Shown here piece after piece: positions 45,184-53,733 of a DNA stretch of 57,848 nt (the first letter of the stretch is position 1; each line of letters begins with the position of its first letter). The notes under the pieces are model-generated. The model worked only from the letters and a program-made list of their open reading frames with translations. It was not told where the DNA came from and searched no databases. Source of the DNA: Lachnospiraceae bacterium (GTDB lineage Bacteria > Bacillota > Clostridia > Lachnospirales > Lachnospiraceae). Both the position numbers and the translations under genes were made by a program. The stretch lies in the NCBI GenBank assembly GCA_017472325.1, contig JAFUQM010000030.1, positions 1-57,848 of the forward strand, written 5' to 3'.

Positions 45184-45726
45184 ATGAAATTTGTATGTCA
45201 AGTATGTGGTTATGTTCATGAAGGAGATTCTGCACCAGAAAAATGTCCAGTATGTGGTGTTCCAGCAGAGAAATTTTCTGTTCAGTCCGCTGAAAAAACA
45301 TGGGCAGCAGAACATGTTGTAGGTGTTGCACAGGGTGTACGCGAAGACATTCTTGCAGATTTAAGAGCAAACTTTGAAGGCGAATGCTCAGAAGTTGGTA
45401 TGTACCTTGCTATGGCTCGTGTAGCTCACAGAGAAGGTTATCCAGAAATCGGTTTATACTGGGAAAAAGCTGCTTGGGAAGAAGCAGAACACGCTGCTAA
45501 ATTCGCTGAATTACTTGGTGAAGTAGTAACAGATTCTACAAAGAAAAACCTTGAAATGAGAGTAGATGCTGAAAACGGTGCAACAGCAGGTAAATTCGAT
45601 CTTGCTAAGAGAGCAAAAGAATTAAATCTTGACGCTATCCATGACACAGTGCATGAAATGGCTCGTGATGAAGCTAGACATGGAAAGGCTTTTGAGGGAT
45701 TACTCAAACGTTACTTCAACGCATAA
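45184..45726 (+). CDS. Reverse rubrerythrin (NADH peroxidase component)
   Basis: A 180-residue protein with the domain order opposite to classic rubrerythrin: an N-terminal rubredoxin (C5-x-x-C8, C21-x-x-C24), then a four-helix diiron domain ([19 protein letters not shown] ... [14 protein letters not shown] ... [16 protein letters not shown]). Such proteins are strongly induced by oxygen in Clostridia and reduce peroxide. The gene is intact although an 8.1-kb element is inserted in its 3' end: the att core at 45694-45733 spans the last codons and the stop. Confidence 0.92.
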   Translation: MKFVCQVCGYVHEGDSAPEKCPVCGVPAEKFSVQSAEKTWAAEHVVGVAQGVREDILADLRANFEGECSEVGMYLAMARVAHREGYPEIGLYWEKAAWEEAEHAAKFAELLGEVVTDSTKKNLEMRVDAENGATAGKFDLAKRAKELNLDAIHDTVHEMARDEARHGKAFEGLLKRYFNA

Positions 45727-45733
45727 GAAAACC
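45694..45733 (+). repeat. attL core (40 bp)
   Basis: It begins GAGGGATTACTCAAACG and ends with the stop codon and AAGAAAACC. It is identical to 53812-53851. Left of this point the two flanks differ only at synonymous sites for about 65 bp. Confidence 0.9.
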
Positions 45734-45753
45734 TTAATTTGTAAGCATTTGAT

Positions 45754-45788
45754 GAGGGTAGTCAACTATTTGGCTATCCTCTTATTTT
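45754..45788 (+). terminator. Terminator after the reverse rubrerythrin
   Basis: GAGGGTAG and GGCTATCCTC form a stem followed by TTATTTT. A diverged copy follows the right att site at about 53876-53900. Confidence 0.65.
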
Positions 45789-45818
45789 GTCCTCAAATAT
45801 AACCTTTCGCCTGTTTCA

Positions 45819-45892
45819 TGTGGCATTGATGTGGCACAACCACGACTTTACATGATGATAAATCTTCAAATGTGGCACTCATAAATGTGGCA
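45819..45892 (+). repeat. Left arm-type integrase sites
   Basis: TGTGGCA occurs at 45819, 45830, 45871 and 45886. The first pair is spaced 11 bp, exactly as at the right end. The rest of the 45734-46072 gap contains an inverted repeat AAACCCTT/AAGGGTTT (45908-45930) and no gene. Confidence 0.7.
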
Positions 45893-46030
45893 CAATATGA
45901 TAGTGTGAAACCCTTGATTTATAAGGGTTTGATGGACTTGTTACATTGTTTTTGTTTTGTGGTAACTGTTGGGTATCGTATTCTCTTGCTCATTGTTGTA
46001 TGCTCCTTTCGTTGAATGTATGGACATAAG

Positions 46031-46060
46031 AAAAGAGATACCGAAGTACCTCTCTTACTA
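46031..46060 (-). terminator. Terminator of the Rep-like gene (UUCG loop)
   Basis: On the minus strand AGAGAGGTAC, loop TTCG and GTATCTCT are followed by TTTCTT. Confidence 0.75.
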
Positions 46061-46072
46061 TACATGATGATG

Positions 46073-47395
46073 TTATAATTGACTTATCTGCTTGAAATCT
46101 TCATCTGTGATGGGTCTGCCATTCTGCTGATAGTCCTGTGTCTGACTGCCGTAGGCATTAAGAACGTCAACCAATCCCAATAATACCTGTTCTTTCATGG
46201 TGTCTGTTCCATCAGCTACATTAGTTAATTCCGTCTTTGGTACATTCATTCTGAATGATAGTGTAACTGGATTGATACCCATATTATGAATATCACGAAG
46301 ATAGCTTCTGACAGTTTCAAATTTACCTAAATCAGTAATTGCTCCATCTTCAATTTGTTCCAATACTTTAGCAATACCATGTTTATCTGATATGGCTTTA
46401 ATCAGCTTTTTAAGCCTGTCTTTCTTTGGTGTGGTAAATTTACTGCTACCAATAATATCTAAGGCTTTATTATAGCTTACATAGATTCCTGTGCCTGTAA
46501 GAGCTTTGACATAACTCTTTAACACATATTCTTCTACTACTGGTGTGGCGATATACTGTAGTTCTCTGCCTTTCAAGTCAAACTTAATCTTTATGGCATT
46601 TAACTTACTTTTCTTAACCTGTACTTCTATACGAAGATAGTCATAACTTGTATTATTCCCATGAATCAGTTTATCCCTTTTAAGCTGTTGTCCTTTGTTG
46701 TAGATGTTAATATTTAATGATTTGGACTTGTAATAAATGTAACTGGTATCAGAAGTATATTCTTCCAGTTCATCATCTTCCATATCCTCAATGTCCGATT
46801 CATCATCTTCTATTTCTTCAAGGAGTTCATCATCTTCAAAGTAACAACGCTCATATGATTGTCTGCGAATACAATACCCATGTTCAATCAACGTCATATA
46901 CTGGTCTGCCATAGTCTGTATGTCAAACGTAAAGTCAATACGTCGTAGCTTAAATGCGTTATACTCATAATGTCTATCCATATTGGCACTATGTCCTGTT
47001 GCATTAAGTTCTGATATTCCCAATGCCTTATATGGGGTATTAAATTCTAACCATGGTATAAGCTCATATATCCTGTTGTAGATGGCTTTGCAGAAGTCGG
47101 GAGTAAAGGTTAATATATCATTTGCTAAGTACCCATCACGACCAAACATCACTCCTACATTGATTGATAGTGCAATCATATAACGATATGGTTCATTAGC
47201 AAGCTCTACTTTCTGACCTTGCTTATTCTTACGTTTTGGTTTAAACTTATATAGGCGGATGATGGATATGCCCTGTTCTTCATATCCAGTTGTTAGCCAT
47301 ATACGTTTGTTGTGATATATACCTGTCAGATTATTTGTTAATTCTTCGTATACATCTTGACTTATTACTTTTGACAATTCAAATGTATGTATCAT
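46073..47395 (-). CDS. Putative replication initiator (Rep/MobT-like)
   Basis: A 440-residue soluble protein. A conserved-looking core LRRIDFTFDIQ (about residue 145), YYKSKSLNINIYNKGQQL and YDYLRIEVQVKKSKL resembles rolling-circle Rep or MobT proteins, where RxD, IYxK and (L/I)RxE patterns recur. An acidic insert (runs of Glu/Asp, about residues 190-220) and a C-terminal helical domain follow. ATG 47395 is supported by GAGGTG; a longer frame to 47431 is not. In this element it could drive replication or transfer after excision. A catalytic Tyr could not be assigned, so the call is tentative. Confidence 0.5.
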   Translation of the reverse strand: MIHTFELSKVISQDVYEELTNNLTGIYHNKRIWLTTGYEEQGISIIRLYKFKPKRKNKQGQKVELANEPYRYMIALSINVGVMFGRDGYLANDILTFTPDFCKAIYNRIYELIPWLEFNTPYKALGISELNATGHSANMDRHYEYNAFKLRRIDFTFDIQTMADQYMTLIEHGYCIRRQSYERCYFEDDELLEEIEDDESDIEDMEDDELEEYTSDTSYIYYKSKSLNINIYNKGQQLKRDKLIHGNNTSYDYLRIEVQVKKSKLNAIKIKFDLKGRELQYIATPVVEEYVLKSYVKALTGTGIYVSYNKALDIIGSSKFTTPKKDRLKKLIKAISDKHGIAKVLEQIEDGAITDLGKFETVRSYLRDIHNMGINPVTLSFRMNVPKTELTNVADGTDTMKEQVLLGLVDVLNAYGSQTQDYQQNGRPITDEDFKQISQL

Positions 47396-47993
47396 AACAA
47401 GCACCTCTTTGATTATTAGTACGTTTATCATATCACATATGGCTATCCTTTGACTATATGTCTGTTTAAACTGTGTGTATCTTTAGCACCTCTTAGTCCC
47501 AGAAACCCAGTAACTACAAGGGTTTCAGCTTTCTCTAGTACCTTACACCCCCCTACTTACTACACTGATACGAGATGGTGGTCTTACTCTATATATTTCA
47601 CTACCCTCTGACATATACGCTTATTGTAGGGTATATTCTTTCTGTGTTGTTGGTTGGGTTCTATCATCTACACATCCCCCTAGAAAGACGTATAAGGCTG
47701 TATTGGGGGGTGGAGTTATCAGAAAGTTAATCATCATCACCAAACGCATTTACACCACATATCCCCTAAGAACCATGACTATTATTACACCACGATAACT
47801 CACAAGCAACTTAATGGTTTAGACCTTGAACTACATATCTCAATCAATACAGTTCTTCTACCGAAGATGAAAAAGAAGATACCTCTATCTTAGCTTATAT
47901 AGAAGTATCTCCTTATATTGTAACCATATGTTACATTTCTTCTTAAAGTATTGTCTGATATGTACCATAAGTAGGTGTTCCCGACCGACAGTG
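47396..47993. other. Non-coding region, possible replication or transfer origin
   Basis: About 600 bp without a credible gene, directly upstream of the Rep-like gene. It holds a dyad GAAACCC-11-GGGTTTC (47502-47526), a C-run CACCCCCC (47546-47553) whose complement GGGGGGTGG appears at 47705-47713, and many short direct and inverted repeats. Structured sequence beside a Rep gene is the expected place for an origin. No nick site could be identified. Confidence 0.4.
47875..47911 (-). terminator. Terminator after the small membrane protein gene
   Basis: On the minus strand AGATACTTCTAT and ATAGAGGTATCT pair, followed by TCTTTTTC. Confidence 0.7.
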
Positions 47994-48185
47994 TTATTTC
48001 TTACCTTTAAGGAACAAATAAGCTACGATAATTCCAAGTATTGGGTTTATAGCAAAAGTAGCTACTACAATGGCTATGCAGATTGCAAAGATAATTAGAC
48101 CGCCTAGACAGTTTCCGACTTCCTCTGAACCCGACATAAAGTAAATAACTCCAAGAATAACAATAAGATATATTAAAATCTCCAT
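47994..48185 (-). CDS. Small hydrophobic membrane protein, unknown
   Basis: 63 residues, almost all in two membrane helices (ILIYLIVILGVIYFM and IIFAICIAIVVATFAINPIL) separated by a short loop, ending LKGKK. AGAGGAC lies 10 bp before ATG. No family recognised. It follows the J-like membrane protein in the same direction. Confidence 0.55.
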   Translation of the reverse strand: MEILIYLIVILGVIYFMSGSEEVGNCLGGLIIFAICIAIVVATFAINPILGIIVAYLFLKGKK

Positions 48186-48245
48186 GATACACTTGTCCTC
48201 TTAATAGTAATCAATATTATAGCAATCATATACATTATGATTACC

Positions 48246-49196
48246 TTAGTGGAAAAACAGGTGTTGAACAATACGTCCTAATATCTTTAAGATAGAGCCT
48301 GTATTCTCTGCCTGTTGTTTGGTGCGGACACGTCTTGCACGCTTAGTCAATGGTTTAGCAACGAATATATCCCATAACTTGATAACAACTATCCAAAGGA
48401 TAAAAGGAGCAGTAAACAATGGCAATGCAATAGGTTCTCCTGATAGTAATGCAATTATTCCCAGTGCTATCATTGGTGGAATAGCTATCTTAATCAAGAA
48501 ATTTGCACCTGTTGATTCTTTCTCCATGTTCTTCTTATTCTTAGGCGGACTATACATTTGGTCTGCTGCTTGAATATCAATCGGGTCAACATATAATGCT
48601 TCATACTTCATAAAGCACTCATGGATATACTTACCCATCATAACCTCAACCTGTTTCATCAGTTCATTACTTTGCTTCTTACTTGATGATAAACAGTCTA
48701 CTGCATACTCGATTTCCTCTCGTATAGAGATGTAGGTAGCCTTTGTGCGTTCATCTTCTTTATACATGGATTGATTATTGAAATACTCATATAATTCTAT
48801 GTAATTTTCTCCATAAGCCAACTGAAACCTTAAGTCGTGATAACGTTTCCTGTCGGTACTTACAATCTTCTTGATGATATTGTCAATGTAACGCTTCTCA
48901 CGATTAACCAAGTCGGTAAAGTCCTGTTTGGTATACTGCTTGTTCTGTAACTGTGCTACTCGTTGACGTTCTTGTTGACGTTCCTGTTTAACTTTATCAG
49001 AGTGTGCCTTAACCTTATCTCCAAAGGTCTGATAACCATTAGCACGTTTTATGTTCAATAACTCTTGGTCGTATTCTCTGCGGATAGCAGATATTAACTT
49101 CTCATTCTTAGGATTACGATAATCATATTTAATCAATAGCTTACGGAACTGGTCTTTCAGTTCTTCCTCGCTACGTGAATTGTTAAAATATCCCAT
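48246..49196 (-). CDS. Membrane protein with a degenerate J-like domain
   Basis: A 316-residue protein. Its first ~50 residues match the J-domain of the element's DnaJ-like protein (EELKDQFRKLLIKYDYRNP against EELRKQYRELLKKYHPDN), but the HPD motif that stimulates Hsp70 is DYR (residues 25-27). A long charged coiled coil follows, then two membrane helices near residues 235-285 and a basic tail. ATG 49196 follows AAAGGAAG; TTG 49202 is less likely. Function unknown. Confidence 0.6.
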   Translation of the reverse strand: MGYFNNSRSEEELKDQFRKLLIKYDYRNPKNEKLISAIRREYDQELLNIKRANGYQTFGDKVKAHSDKVKQERQQERQRVAQLQNKQYTKQDFTDLVNREKRYIDNIIKKIVSTDRKRYHDLRFQLAYGENYIELYEYFNNQSMYKEDERTKATYISIREEIEYAVDCLSSSKKQSNELMKQVEVMMGKYIHECFMKYEALYVDPIDIQAADQMYSPPKNKKNMEKESTGANFLIKIAIPPMIALGIIALLSGEPIALPLFTAPFILWIVVIKLWDIFVAKPLTKRARRVRTKQQAENTGSILKILGRIVQHLFFH

Positions 49197-49361
49197 AGTC
49201 AAAACTTCCTTTCGTAATAATAATTCAGCATATCTTTCATATCGGCATTATATCATATTCATTTAACCTGTCACTATATATTTTCTAGTTATACATAATT
49301 ATTCCACAACTAAACAAACTATATAATTACATCAATACAATTAGAAAGTAGTGTATATAAC

Positions 49362-49679
49362 ATGAATGAACTGGATTTCGCCTTAATCGGGCAACGAATA
49401 AAACAGGTTAGAAGTGACAAGAAATTAACCCAAGAATACTTAGCCAATGTAACAGGTGTAAATGTAAGCCATATTTCCAACATTGAAACCAACAAAGTCA
49501 AAGTATCTCTTACCTTGCTTGTAGGTATCTGCAATGCTTTAGACGTAACGATGGACTACTTATTGGAAAATGAATACCATACACCTAACTCTACCCTAGA
49601 GAAAGAACTGATAAACACCATGAAAGATATGCCAAAAGACAAACTTGAAACCTTACTAAGAATAGCCAAAGTTCTTTAA
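49362..49679 (+). CDS. XRE-family helix-turn-helix regulator
   Basis: A 105-residue protein with an N-terminal Cro/CI-type helix-turn-helix (IGQRIKQVRSDKKLTQEYLANVTG; VSHISNIETNK) and a short C-terminal helix pair. It is the only plus-strand gene of the element, divergent from the J-like/Rep genes, the layout of a master repressor. The 165 bp before it are A/T-rich and should hold both divergent promoters. No strong RBS is visible, so the transcript may be leaderless or weakly translated. Confidence 0.88.
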   Translation: MNELDFALIGQRIKQVRSDKKLTQEYLANVTGVNVSHISNIETNKVKVSLTLLVGICNALDVTMDYLLENEYHTPNSTLEKELINTMKDMPKDKLETLLRIAKVL

Positions 49680-49682
49680 GGT

Positions 49683-49922
49683 CTATAATTCCAACAGGAA
49701 TTTCATCATGAATTTCATTCCATATAACATGGCTTCTTTCTGTGCAACATTGATTACATCATAAAGAAGATAGTGCAATTTCTCCAACTCTTCCTCGGTA
49801 AGCTGACTCTTATAGGGAATCAGCAAGCGTTCCATTTCCGTAGTAATGATATGTTGCATTCTCAATGCTTCTTCGTCACGTTCCATAAGATGACTATAAA
49901 TTTCTAACCATAAATCTGACAT
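49683..49922 (-). CDS. Small helical protein, unknown
   Basis: 79 residues, predicted almost wholly helical (MSDLWLEIYSHLMERDEEA, then EELEKLHYLLYDVINVAQ). ATG 49922 follows CAGGGGG; an upstream ATG at 49952 overlaps the next gene more. It starts 2 bp after the stop of 49925-50188, so the two are coupled. Proteins of this kind are frequent on Clostridial mobile elements but have no known role. Confidence 0.6.
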   Translation of the reverse strand: MSDLWLEIYSHLMERDEEALRMQHIITTEMERLLIPYKSQLTEEELEKLHYLLYDVINVAQKEAMLYGMKFMMKFLLEL

Positions 49923-49924
49923 AG

Positions 49925-50188
49925 TTATTTCCCCCTGTTCTGATAATTCCAATAATTCAAAATATGTATCAATTCATACATCTGCTGATAGTTCAGCTGT
50001 TTCCAATCCGATAAATCATATAATTGCAATAGCAGATATTTAAAGAAAGGTTCTGTTACTTTCTTCTGTCGAATTACACGACATAATATCCTATACTGGC
50101 ATTTGGTATAGGTATCGGGTACTTCTTTCGTGACAGTACGGACATTCTGCATGATTAGGTATCTCGTATCATAATTCAATAATTTCAT
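49925..50188 (-). CDS. Small protein, unknown
   Basis: 87 residues, rich in Tyr and basic residues (KCQYRILCRVIRQKKV; YQQMYELIHILNYWNYQNR). No family recognised. AAAGGAG lies 11 bp before ATG. It is part of the tight minus-strand cluster of small genes between the XRE and J-domain genes. Confidence 0.5.
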   Translation of the reverse strand: MKLLNYDTRYLIMQNVRTVTKEVPDTYTKCQYRILCRVIRQKKVTEPFFKYLLLQLYDLSDWKQLNYQQMYELIHILNYWNYQNRGK

Positions 50189-50191
50189 AGA

Positions 50192-50374
50192 TTAACAACT
50201 CCTTTCCACATTCAGACATTCATAGCGACAACTGCACCATTCGCAATAGCAAATGTCACATTCTCCAAAGAGATACCCATTAACAATAACAGGCATACAG
50301 CTATTGAGATATTCAGGGCAACTGCCACAAGGACTGTTGTATTCATTTACTGGCTGATTGTTCATAACACACAT
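50192..50374 (-). CDS. Cysteine-rich small protein, unknown
   Basis: 60 residues with nine Cys, several in pairs (CGSCPEYLNSC, CDICYCEWCSCRYEC), so it probably binds a metal such as zinc. AAAGGA precedes ATG 50374, and a second ATG four codons later is possible. It starts 3 bp after 50188 in the same cluster. No family recognised. Confidence 0.5.
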   Translation of the reverse strand: MCVMNNQPVNEYNSPCGSCPEYLNSCMPVIVNGYLFGECDICYCEWCSCRYECLNVERSC

Positions 50375-50427
50375 AATGCTTCTATCCTTTCCTAGAATCA
50401 GACAAAAAAATAAAGCCTGTCATGGCT

Positions 50428-50730
50428 CTAACTCCTGTCAATGGTTTCATATGCAAAGCAATTACCATAATACCGCCATATTCCATCACATTTCGCAAAG
50501 GTCATGTAGGTCGGTCTTAATCTGCGGTCAATATCATATACATGGCTATATGCCTCTCCTACCTGTAAATATCCATATGACATAGCTCTTGGCGGTAGCA
50601 TATCCATAAAGTTATCTACAATATCTTCTGATACAATATCTCCTTTGTTCAGATAGTCATAAATACTGCCTTTGCCTGTGCGGTCTGTGAACTCACACCA
50701 ACCATCTAAAGTCTTGATTTCTTTACTCAT
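50428..50730 (-). CDS. Small protein, unknown
   Basis: 100 residues (MSKEIKTLDGWCEFTDRT at the start; RAMSYGYLQVGEAYSHVYD in the middle). No domain recognised. ATG 50730 has GAGGAA upstream; the longer frame from 50760 overlaps the gene before it. It belongs to the small-gene operon. Confidence 0.5.
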   Translation of the reverse strand: MSKEIKTLDGWCEFTDRTGKGSIYDYLNKGDIVSEDIVDNFMDMLPPRAMSYGYLQVGEAYSHVYDIDRRLRPTYMTFAKCDGIWRYYGNCFAYETIDRS

Positions 50731-50749
50731 AACAAATTCCTCACTTTCC

Positions 50750-50941
50750 TTAAAATACATACTTCATAACATCAACAATGATTGCTCCAAAGCTATCTGC
50801 TTCAATGTTTACTTTCTTCGTGCCATTACCCTTAAATGTAATCAGTACATGGTTATCATCAACAAGAGATAAACCAGTAACGTCAAGATTGGCACACAAC
50901 AATGTAGCTTCAAATACAGTAATAAAATCTGCTTTACTCAT
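50750..50941 (-). CDS. Small protein, unknown
   Basis: 63 residues with alternating hydrophobic strands (VTGLSLVDDNHVLITFKGNG, then KVNIEADSFGAIIVDVM), perhaps a small alpha/beta fold. ATG 50941 is preferred to GTG 50950, which is too close to the AAAGGAG site. It starts 18 bp after the J-domain gene stop. No family recognised. Confidence 0.45.
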   Translation of the reverse strand: MSKADFITVFEATLLCANLDVTGLSLVDDNHVLITFKGNGTKKVNIEADSFGAIIVDVMKYVF

Positions 50942-50959
50942 AGTCCTCACACTCCTTTC

Positions 50960-51436
50960 TTAGTTCAAAGCATACTGTTTAGATTTACGATTTACTGTCT
51001 TACTGCCATACTTGGCTCTAATATCATCTAAAGACACCTCTGACTTATGATGTCTGTGATATTCCCCATAATGCCAACACCAGCTTTTCTTCTTAGGTGC
51101 ATATCTGAAACCTACAGATTTCAGTAGTTCTCTATAAGCATAAGCACCATGAACCCACACCCACGAACCAATGATTTCTACATCTGCATTGATATGAACG
51201 ATACTGTTTAAAACCACTTTAAACGCTTCATTTTCGGCTTGTTCTTCTTGGGTATAAGATTGATAGTCTGCCTTAGTTTCTTTGCTTAGATTGGCAAATA
51301 GACGGTCATATTCAGCATTGATTTCCTGTGTGATTTCAACACTTCCATGCTCATTGTCGGGGTGGTATTTCTTTAGCAACTCTCTGTACTGCTTGCGTAG
51401 TTCTTCAACTGTTGTTACTTCCTTAAACCATTTCAT
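50960..51436 (-). CDS. DnaJ-like J-domain protein
   Basis: A 158-residue protein with an N-terminal J domain carrying an intact HPD at 25-27 (LLKKYHPDNEHG). After a linker comes a Trp/His-rich C-terminal module (GSWVWVHGAYAYRELLKSVG, KKKSWCWHYGEYHRHH). The J domain should stimulate host Hsp70 (DnaK). The glycine-rich and zinc-finger parts of true DnaJ are absent. AAAGGAG precedes ATG 51436. Similar proteins are common on Firmicute integrative elements, but their job is not known. Confidence 0.78.
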   Translation of the reverse strand: MKWFKEVTTVEELRKQYRELLKKYHPDNEHGSVEITQEINAEYDRLFANLSKETKADYQSYTQEEQAENEAFKVVLNSIVHINADVEIIGSWVWVHGAYAYRELLKSVGFRYAPKKKSWCWHYGEYHRHHKSEVSLDDIRAKYGSKTVNRKSKQYALN

Positions 51437-51475
51437 ATTGTTTGTTCTCCTTTCATCATCACATTTCAAAGCAAC

Positions 51476-51506
51476 AAAAAAAGACAGTTGATAACCGACT
51501 TGTCTT
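51476..51506 (-). terminator. Terminator after the serine recombinase
   Basis: On the minus strand AGACA..GT and AC..TGTCT pair, followed by a run of T. A second hairpin, GATAGATT/AATCTATC, lies at about 51514-51561. Confidence 0.55.
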
Positions 51507-51628
51507 AGGTCGGGATAGATTCTTACCCATATAAATAGGGTAGGGTATCAATCTATCTTTCAATTTCCATAAGCATTAAAGTAACTGCTCGGAAAATATA
51601 TGTATAAAAATTACCTATACTGGCGATT

Positions 51629-52198
51629 TTATATAGCTGATACACTTCTCTTGGCTCTGATAAGCGTTGATTTGCTGATACCTGTTAATTCTTCTACTTG
51701 CTTATAAGAATAGGTTTCCAATAGTTCTAAAGCATGATTAATCTTCTTGCTGTTATACTTCTTAGGTCTGCCCTCTTTGAAGTCCTTACGCTGTTTAGCA
51801 ATGGCTTTACCGCCTTGTGTCCGCTCGATAATCATAGCTCTTTCAAACTCTGCAAAGGCTAACAGATTCGTTACAATCAATCTTCCCATAGGGCTATTCT
51901 CTATCAAACCCATGTTCAGAATATGTATCTTAACCCCTTTATTCATAAGGCGGTCGATATACTCTAACCCCTCTTTGGTGGAACGACAAAAGCGGTCTAA
52001 CTTGGTTACAACGACATAATCATTTGTCTGTGCCAGTTCCAGTATTTCATTAAACAATGGTCTTTCCTTTGCTCCCGAATAGGATTCAACAATAATATCA
52101 GCGTCTGCATATACTGAATGTATTGCATTTGTCTGTTCTTCAATACTATTTCCATCTAATTGACCTTTGGTGCTTACTCGACAATATCCATATTTCAT
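51629..52198 (-). CDS. Small serine recombinase (resolvase/invertase type)
   Basis: A 189-residue resolvase-family protein. The catalytic Ser9 lies in [13 protein letters not shown], and the conserved [11 protein letters not shown] (about residues 70-80) and [16 protein letters not shown] follow. The C-terminal helix-turn-helix is [24 protein letters not shown], ending [16 protein letters not shown] 52198 follows AAAGGAG. With a tyrosine integrase in the same element it could resolve multimers or invert a segment. Confidence 0.92.
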   Translation of the reverse strand: MKYGYCRVSTKGQLDGNSIEEQTNAIHSVYADADIIVESYSGAKERPLFNEILELAQTNDYVVVTKLDRFCRSTKEGLEYIDRLMNKGVKIHILNMGLIENSPMGRLIVTNLLAFAEFERAMIIERTQGGKAIAKQRKDFKEGRPKKYNSKKINHALELLETYSYKQVEELTGISKSTLIRAKRSVSAI

Positions 52199-52350
52199 AA
52201 TATATTTGCTCCTTTCGCTGTGTGCCGATTGACTTTTGACCATAAGAAATGACACCGCTCAAAGCCTTGATTTCTCGTTAGGCAGAGAGTGGTGTCAAAT
52301 CTTATAAGTTGTGGCACTATATGTATGTTTCTTCTGTTGGTAAAGGGCAT

Positions 52351-52385
52351 AAAAAAAGACCAGTATATCAACAATACTGACCCTA
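52351..52385 (-). terminator. Terminator after the integrase
   Basis: On the minus strand GGTCAGTAT and ATACTGGTC flank a short loop and are followed by TTTTTTT, 10 bp after the integrase stop. A further dyad TGACACC/GGTGTCA lies at 52248-52297 before the recombinase. Confidence 0.85.
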
Positions 52386-52394
52386 CACCCCCTA

Positions 52395-53609
52395 CTATAT
52401 TATTTGATTCAAGTTACTTCTTAATATATCCAATCCTTGCTTAGAATTACCAAGATAATACTTCTGTGTTACATTTCCCGAAGCATGACCCATCTGATTA
52501 CATAAGATGTGCATAGGGGTATTCATTAAAGCAAGCCTTGTACCATATGTATGACGTAAATAATGGTACTTAAACGTAATACCAAGCTCTGACTTAATCT
52601 TCTGTGCATGGTACTTCATAGAATTAACTGTCTGTATCTTTCCATCATCTAAGGAATTAACCAACTCCAAACTGGATATTTTAGCTTTCCCCATATCCGA
52701 CAGATACGTTTGATTCTGCTCTCGTTGCTCCGACAGCTCTTGTGCTATCTTATCCCTATGCTTCTTTACGGACAGCAGATAAGACTTCAATGGTTGAGCC
52801 ATGATGATTTCACGTCTTGCATTACGTGTCTTTAACGATACCAGTTTAATAATTCCCTCTTGATACTGCATTTGTCGGTCAATCTTAATAATGCCTTGCT
52901 TAAAGTCGATATTACACCACTTCAAACCATAACATTCGTTGATTCTTAGACCGCAATACTTACCTAACATATAAGCTGTTTCTGCATTAGTACCTTTGAA
53001 GTATTCGTTTAGCAATATCATCTGTTCATCACTAAAGGTTACAATGTCCGTTTCTTCATCAACTTTCATCTTAGGCATATGTATCTTAGTGTCTTTGTTC
53101 TTACATAGCTTATCGTACTGTTCAGCACTTAAATAGTTTCTGCTATATGCTTGCCCGAAGATAAGATAAAACATCTTCAAGAATGATTCTGTATAACTGT
53201 ATGCCCTGTTATCGGTATAGTATAACTCTGCAAGATAATCATTGATTTCAGCTACACTTATATTGTCAACGTATCGTTTACCGAACTTAGCTTTGATATG
53301 GTTATTCCATAAGCTATCCTGTTTCTTGATGGTAGCATAGGCTTTACCGCTTCTACCATTATCACAATATTCATCATACACTTGTTGTACTGTCTTTCGT
53401 ATCTTTGGCTTAACTGATTGCTCGGTACGTTCACGTTCAATCATTGCCTGTCTTGCTTTGACAGCAGATGTCTTTGTTCGATATGGATTACCATTCTCGT
53501 CAACATTTCTTCTACGCTCAACACGTTTCTCATTGACTACTACTACATAACGGAATGCCCAGTTGCCATTGGCTAACTGATATACTCCTGTATCATTTAA
53601 TTTAGGCAT
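52395..53609 (-). CDS. int: Tyrosine recombinase integrase (Tn916-like)
   Basis: A 404-residue integrase: an N-terminal arm-binding domain (YQLANGNWAFRYVVVVNEK), a core-binding SAM-like domain (residues about 60-170), and a catalytic domain. Catalytic residues are the Arg in YCGLRINECYGL, Lys in LKTRNARREI, His/Arg in YHYLRHTYGT, His in QMGHASG and Tyr in VTQKYYLG. ATG 53609 follows GGGAGAG. Paired TGTGGCA sites begin 16 bp before the start, so Int binding could limit its own transcription. It should act on the 40-bp cores flanking the element. Confidence 0.95.
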   Translation of the reverse strand: MPKLNDTGVYQLANGNWAFRYVVVVNEKRVERRRNVDENGNPYRTKTSAVKARQAMIERERTEQSVKPKIRKTVQQVYDEYCDNGRSGKAYATIKKQDSLWNNHIKAKFGKRYVDNISVAEINDYLAELYYTDNRAYSYTESFLKMFYLIFGQAYSRNYLSAEQYDKLCKNKDTKIHMPKMKVDEETDIVTFSDEQMILLNEYFKGTNAETAYMLGKYCGLRINECYGLKWCNIDFKQGIIKIDRQMQYQEGIIKLVSLKTRNARREIIMAQPLKSYLLSVKKHRDKIAQELSEQREQNQTYLSDMGKAKISSLELVNSLDDGKIQTVNSMKYHAQKIKSELGITFKYHYLRHTYGTRLALMNTPMHILCNQMGHASGNVTQKYYLGNSKQGLDILRSNLNQII

Positions 53610-53624
53610 ATTCAATCTCTCCCA

Positions 53625-53685
53625 TGTGGCATATATGTGGCACGAATGAATATTCCATGTTTAAAGATTTATTACTCATGTGGCA
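53625..53685 (+). repeat. Right arm-type integrase sites
   Basis: TGTGGCA is found at 53625, 53636 (11 bp apart) and 53679. The spacing and context (ATGTGGCAT..ATGTGGCAC) match the left end at 45819-45836. Confidence 0.7.
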
Positions 53686-53733
53686 CGTCAGAAACCTTCG
53701 AATGCTTTACCGTGGCTGGCTCCCAAACTCGAA

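Noticed and set aside
48007..48192. Alternative small ORF overlapping the 63-residue membrane protein
   Set aside because: It lacks a ribosome site at a suitable distance and its composition is not protein-like, whereas the other frame gives a clean two-helix protein.
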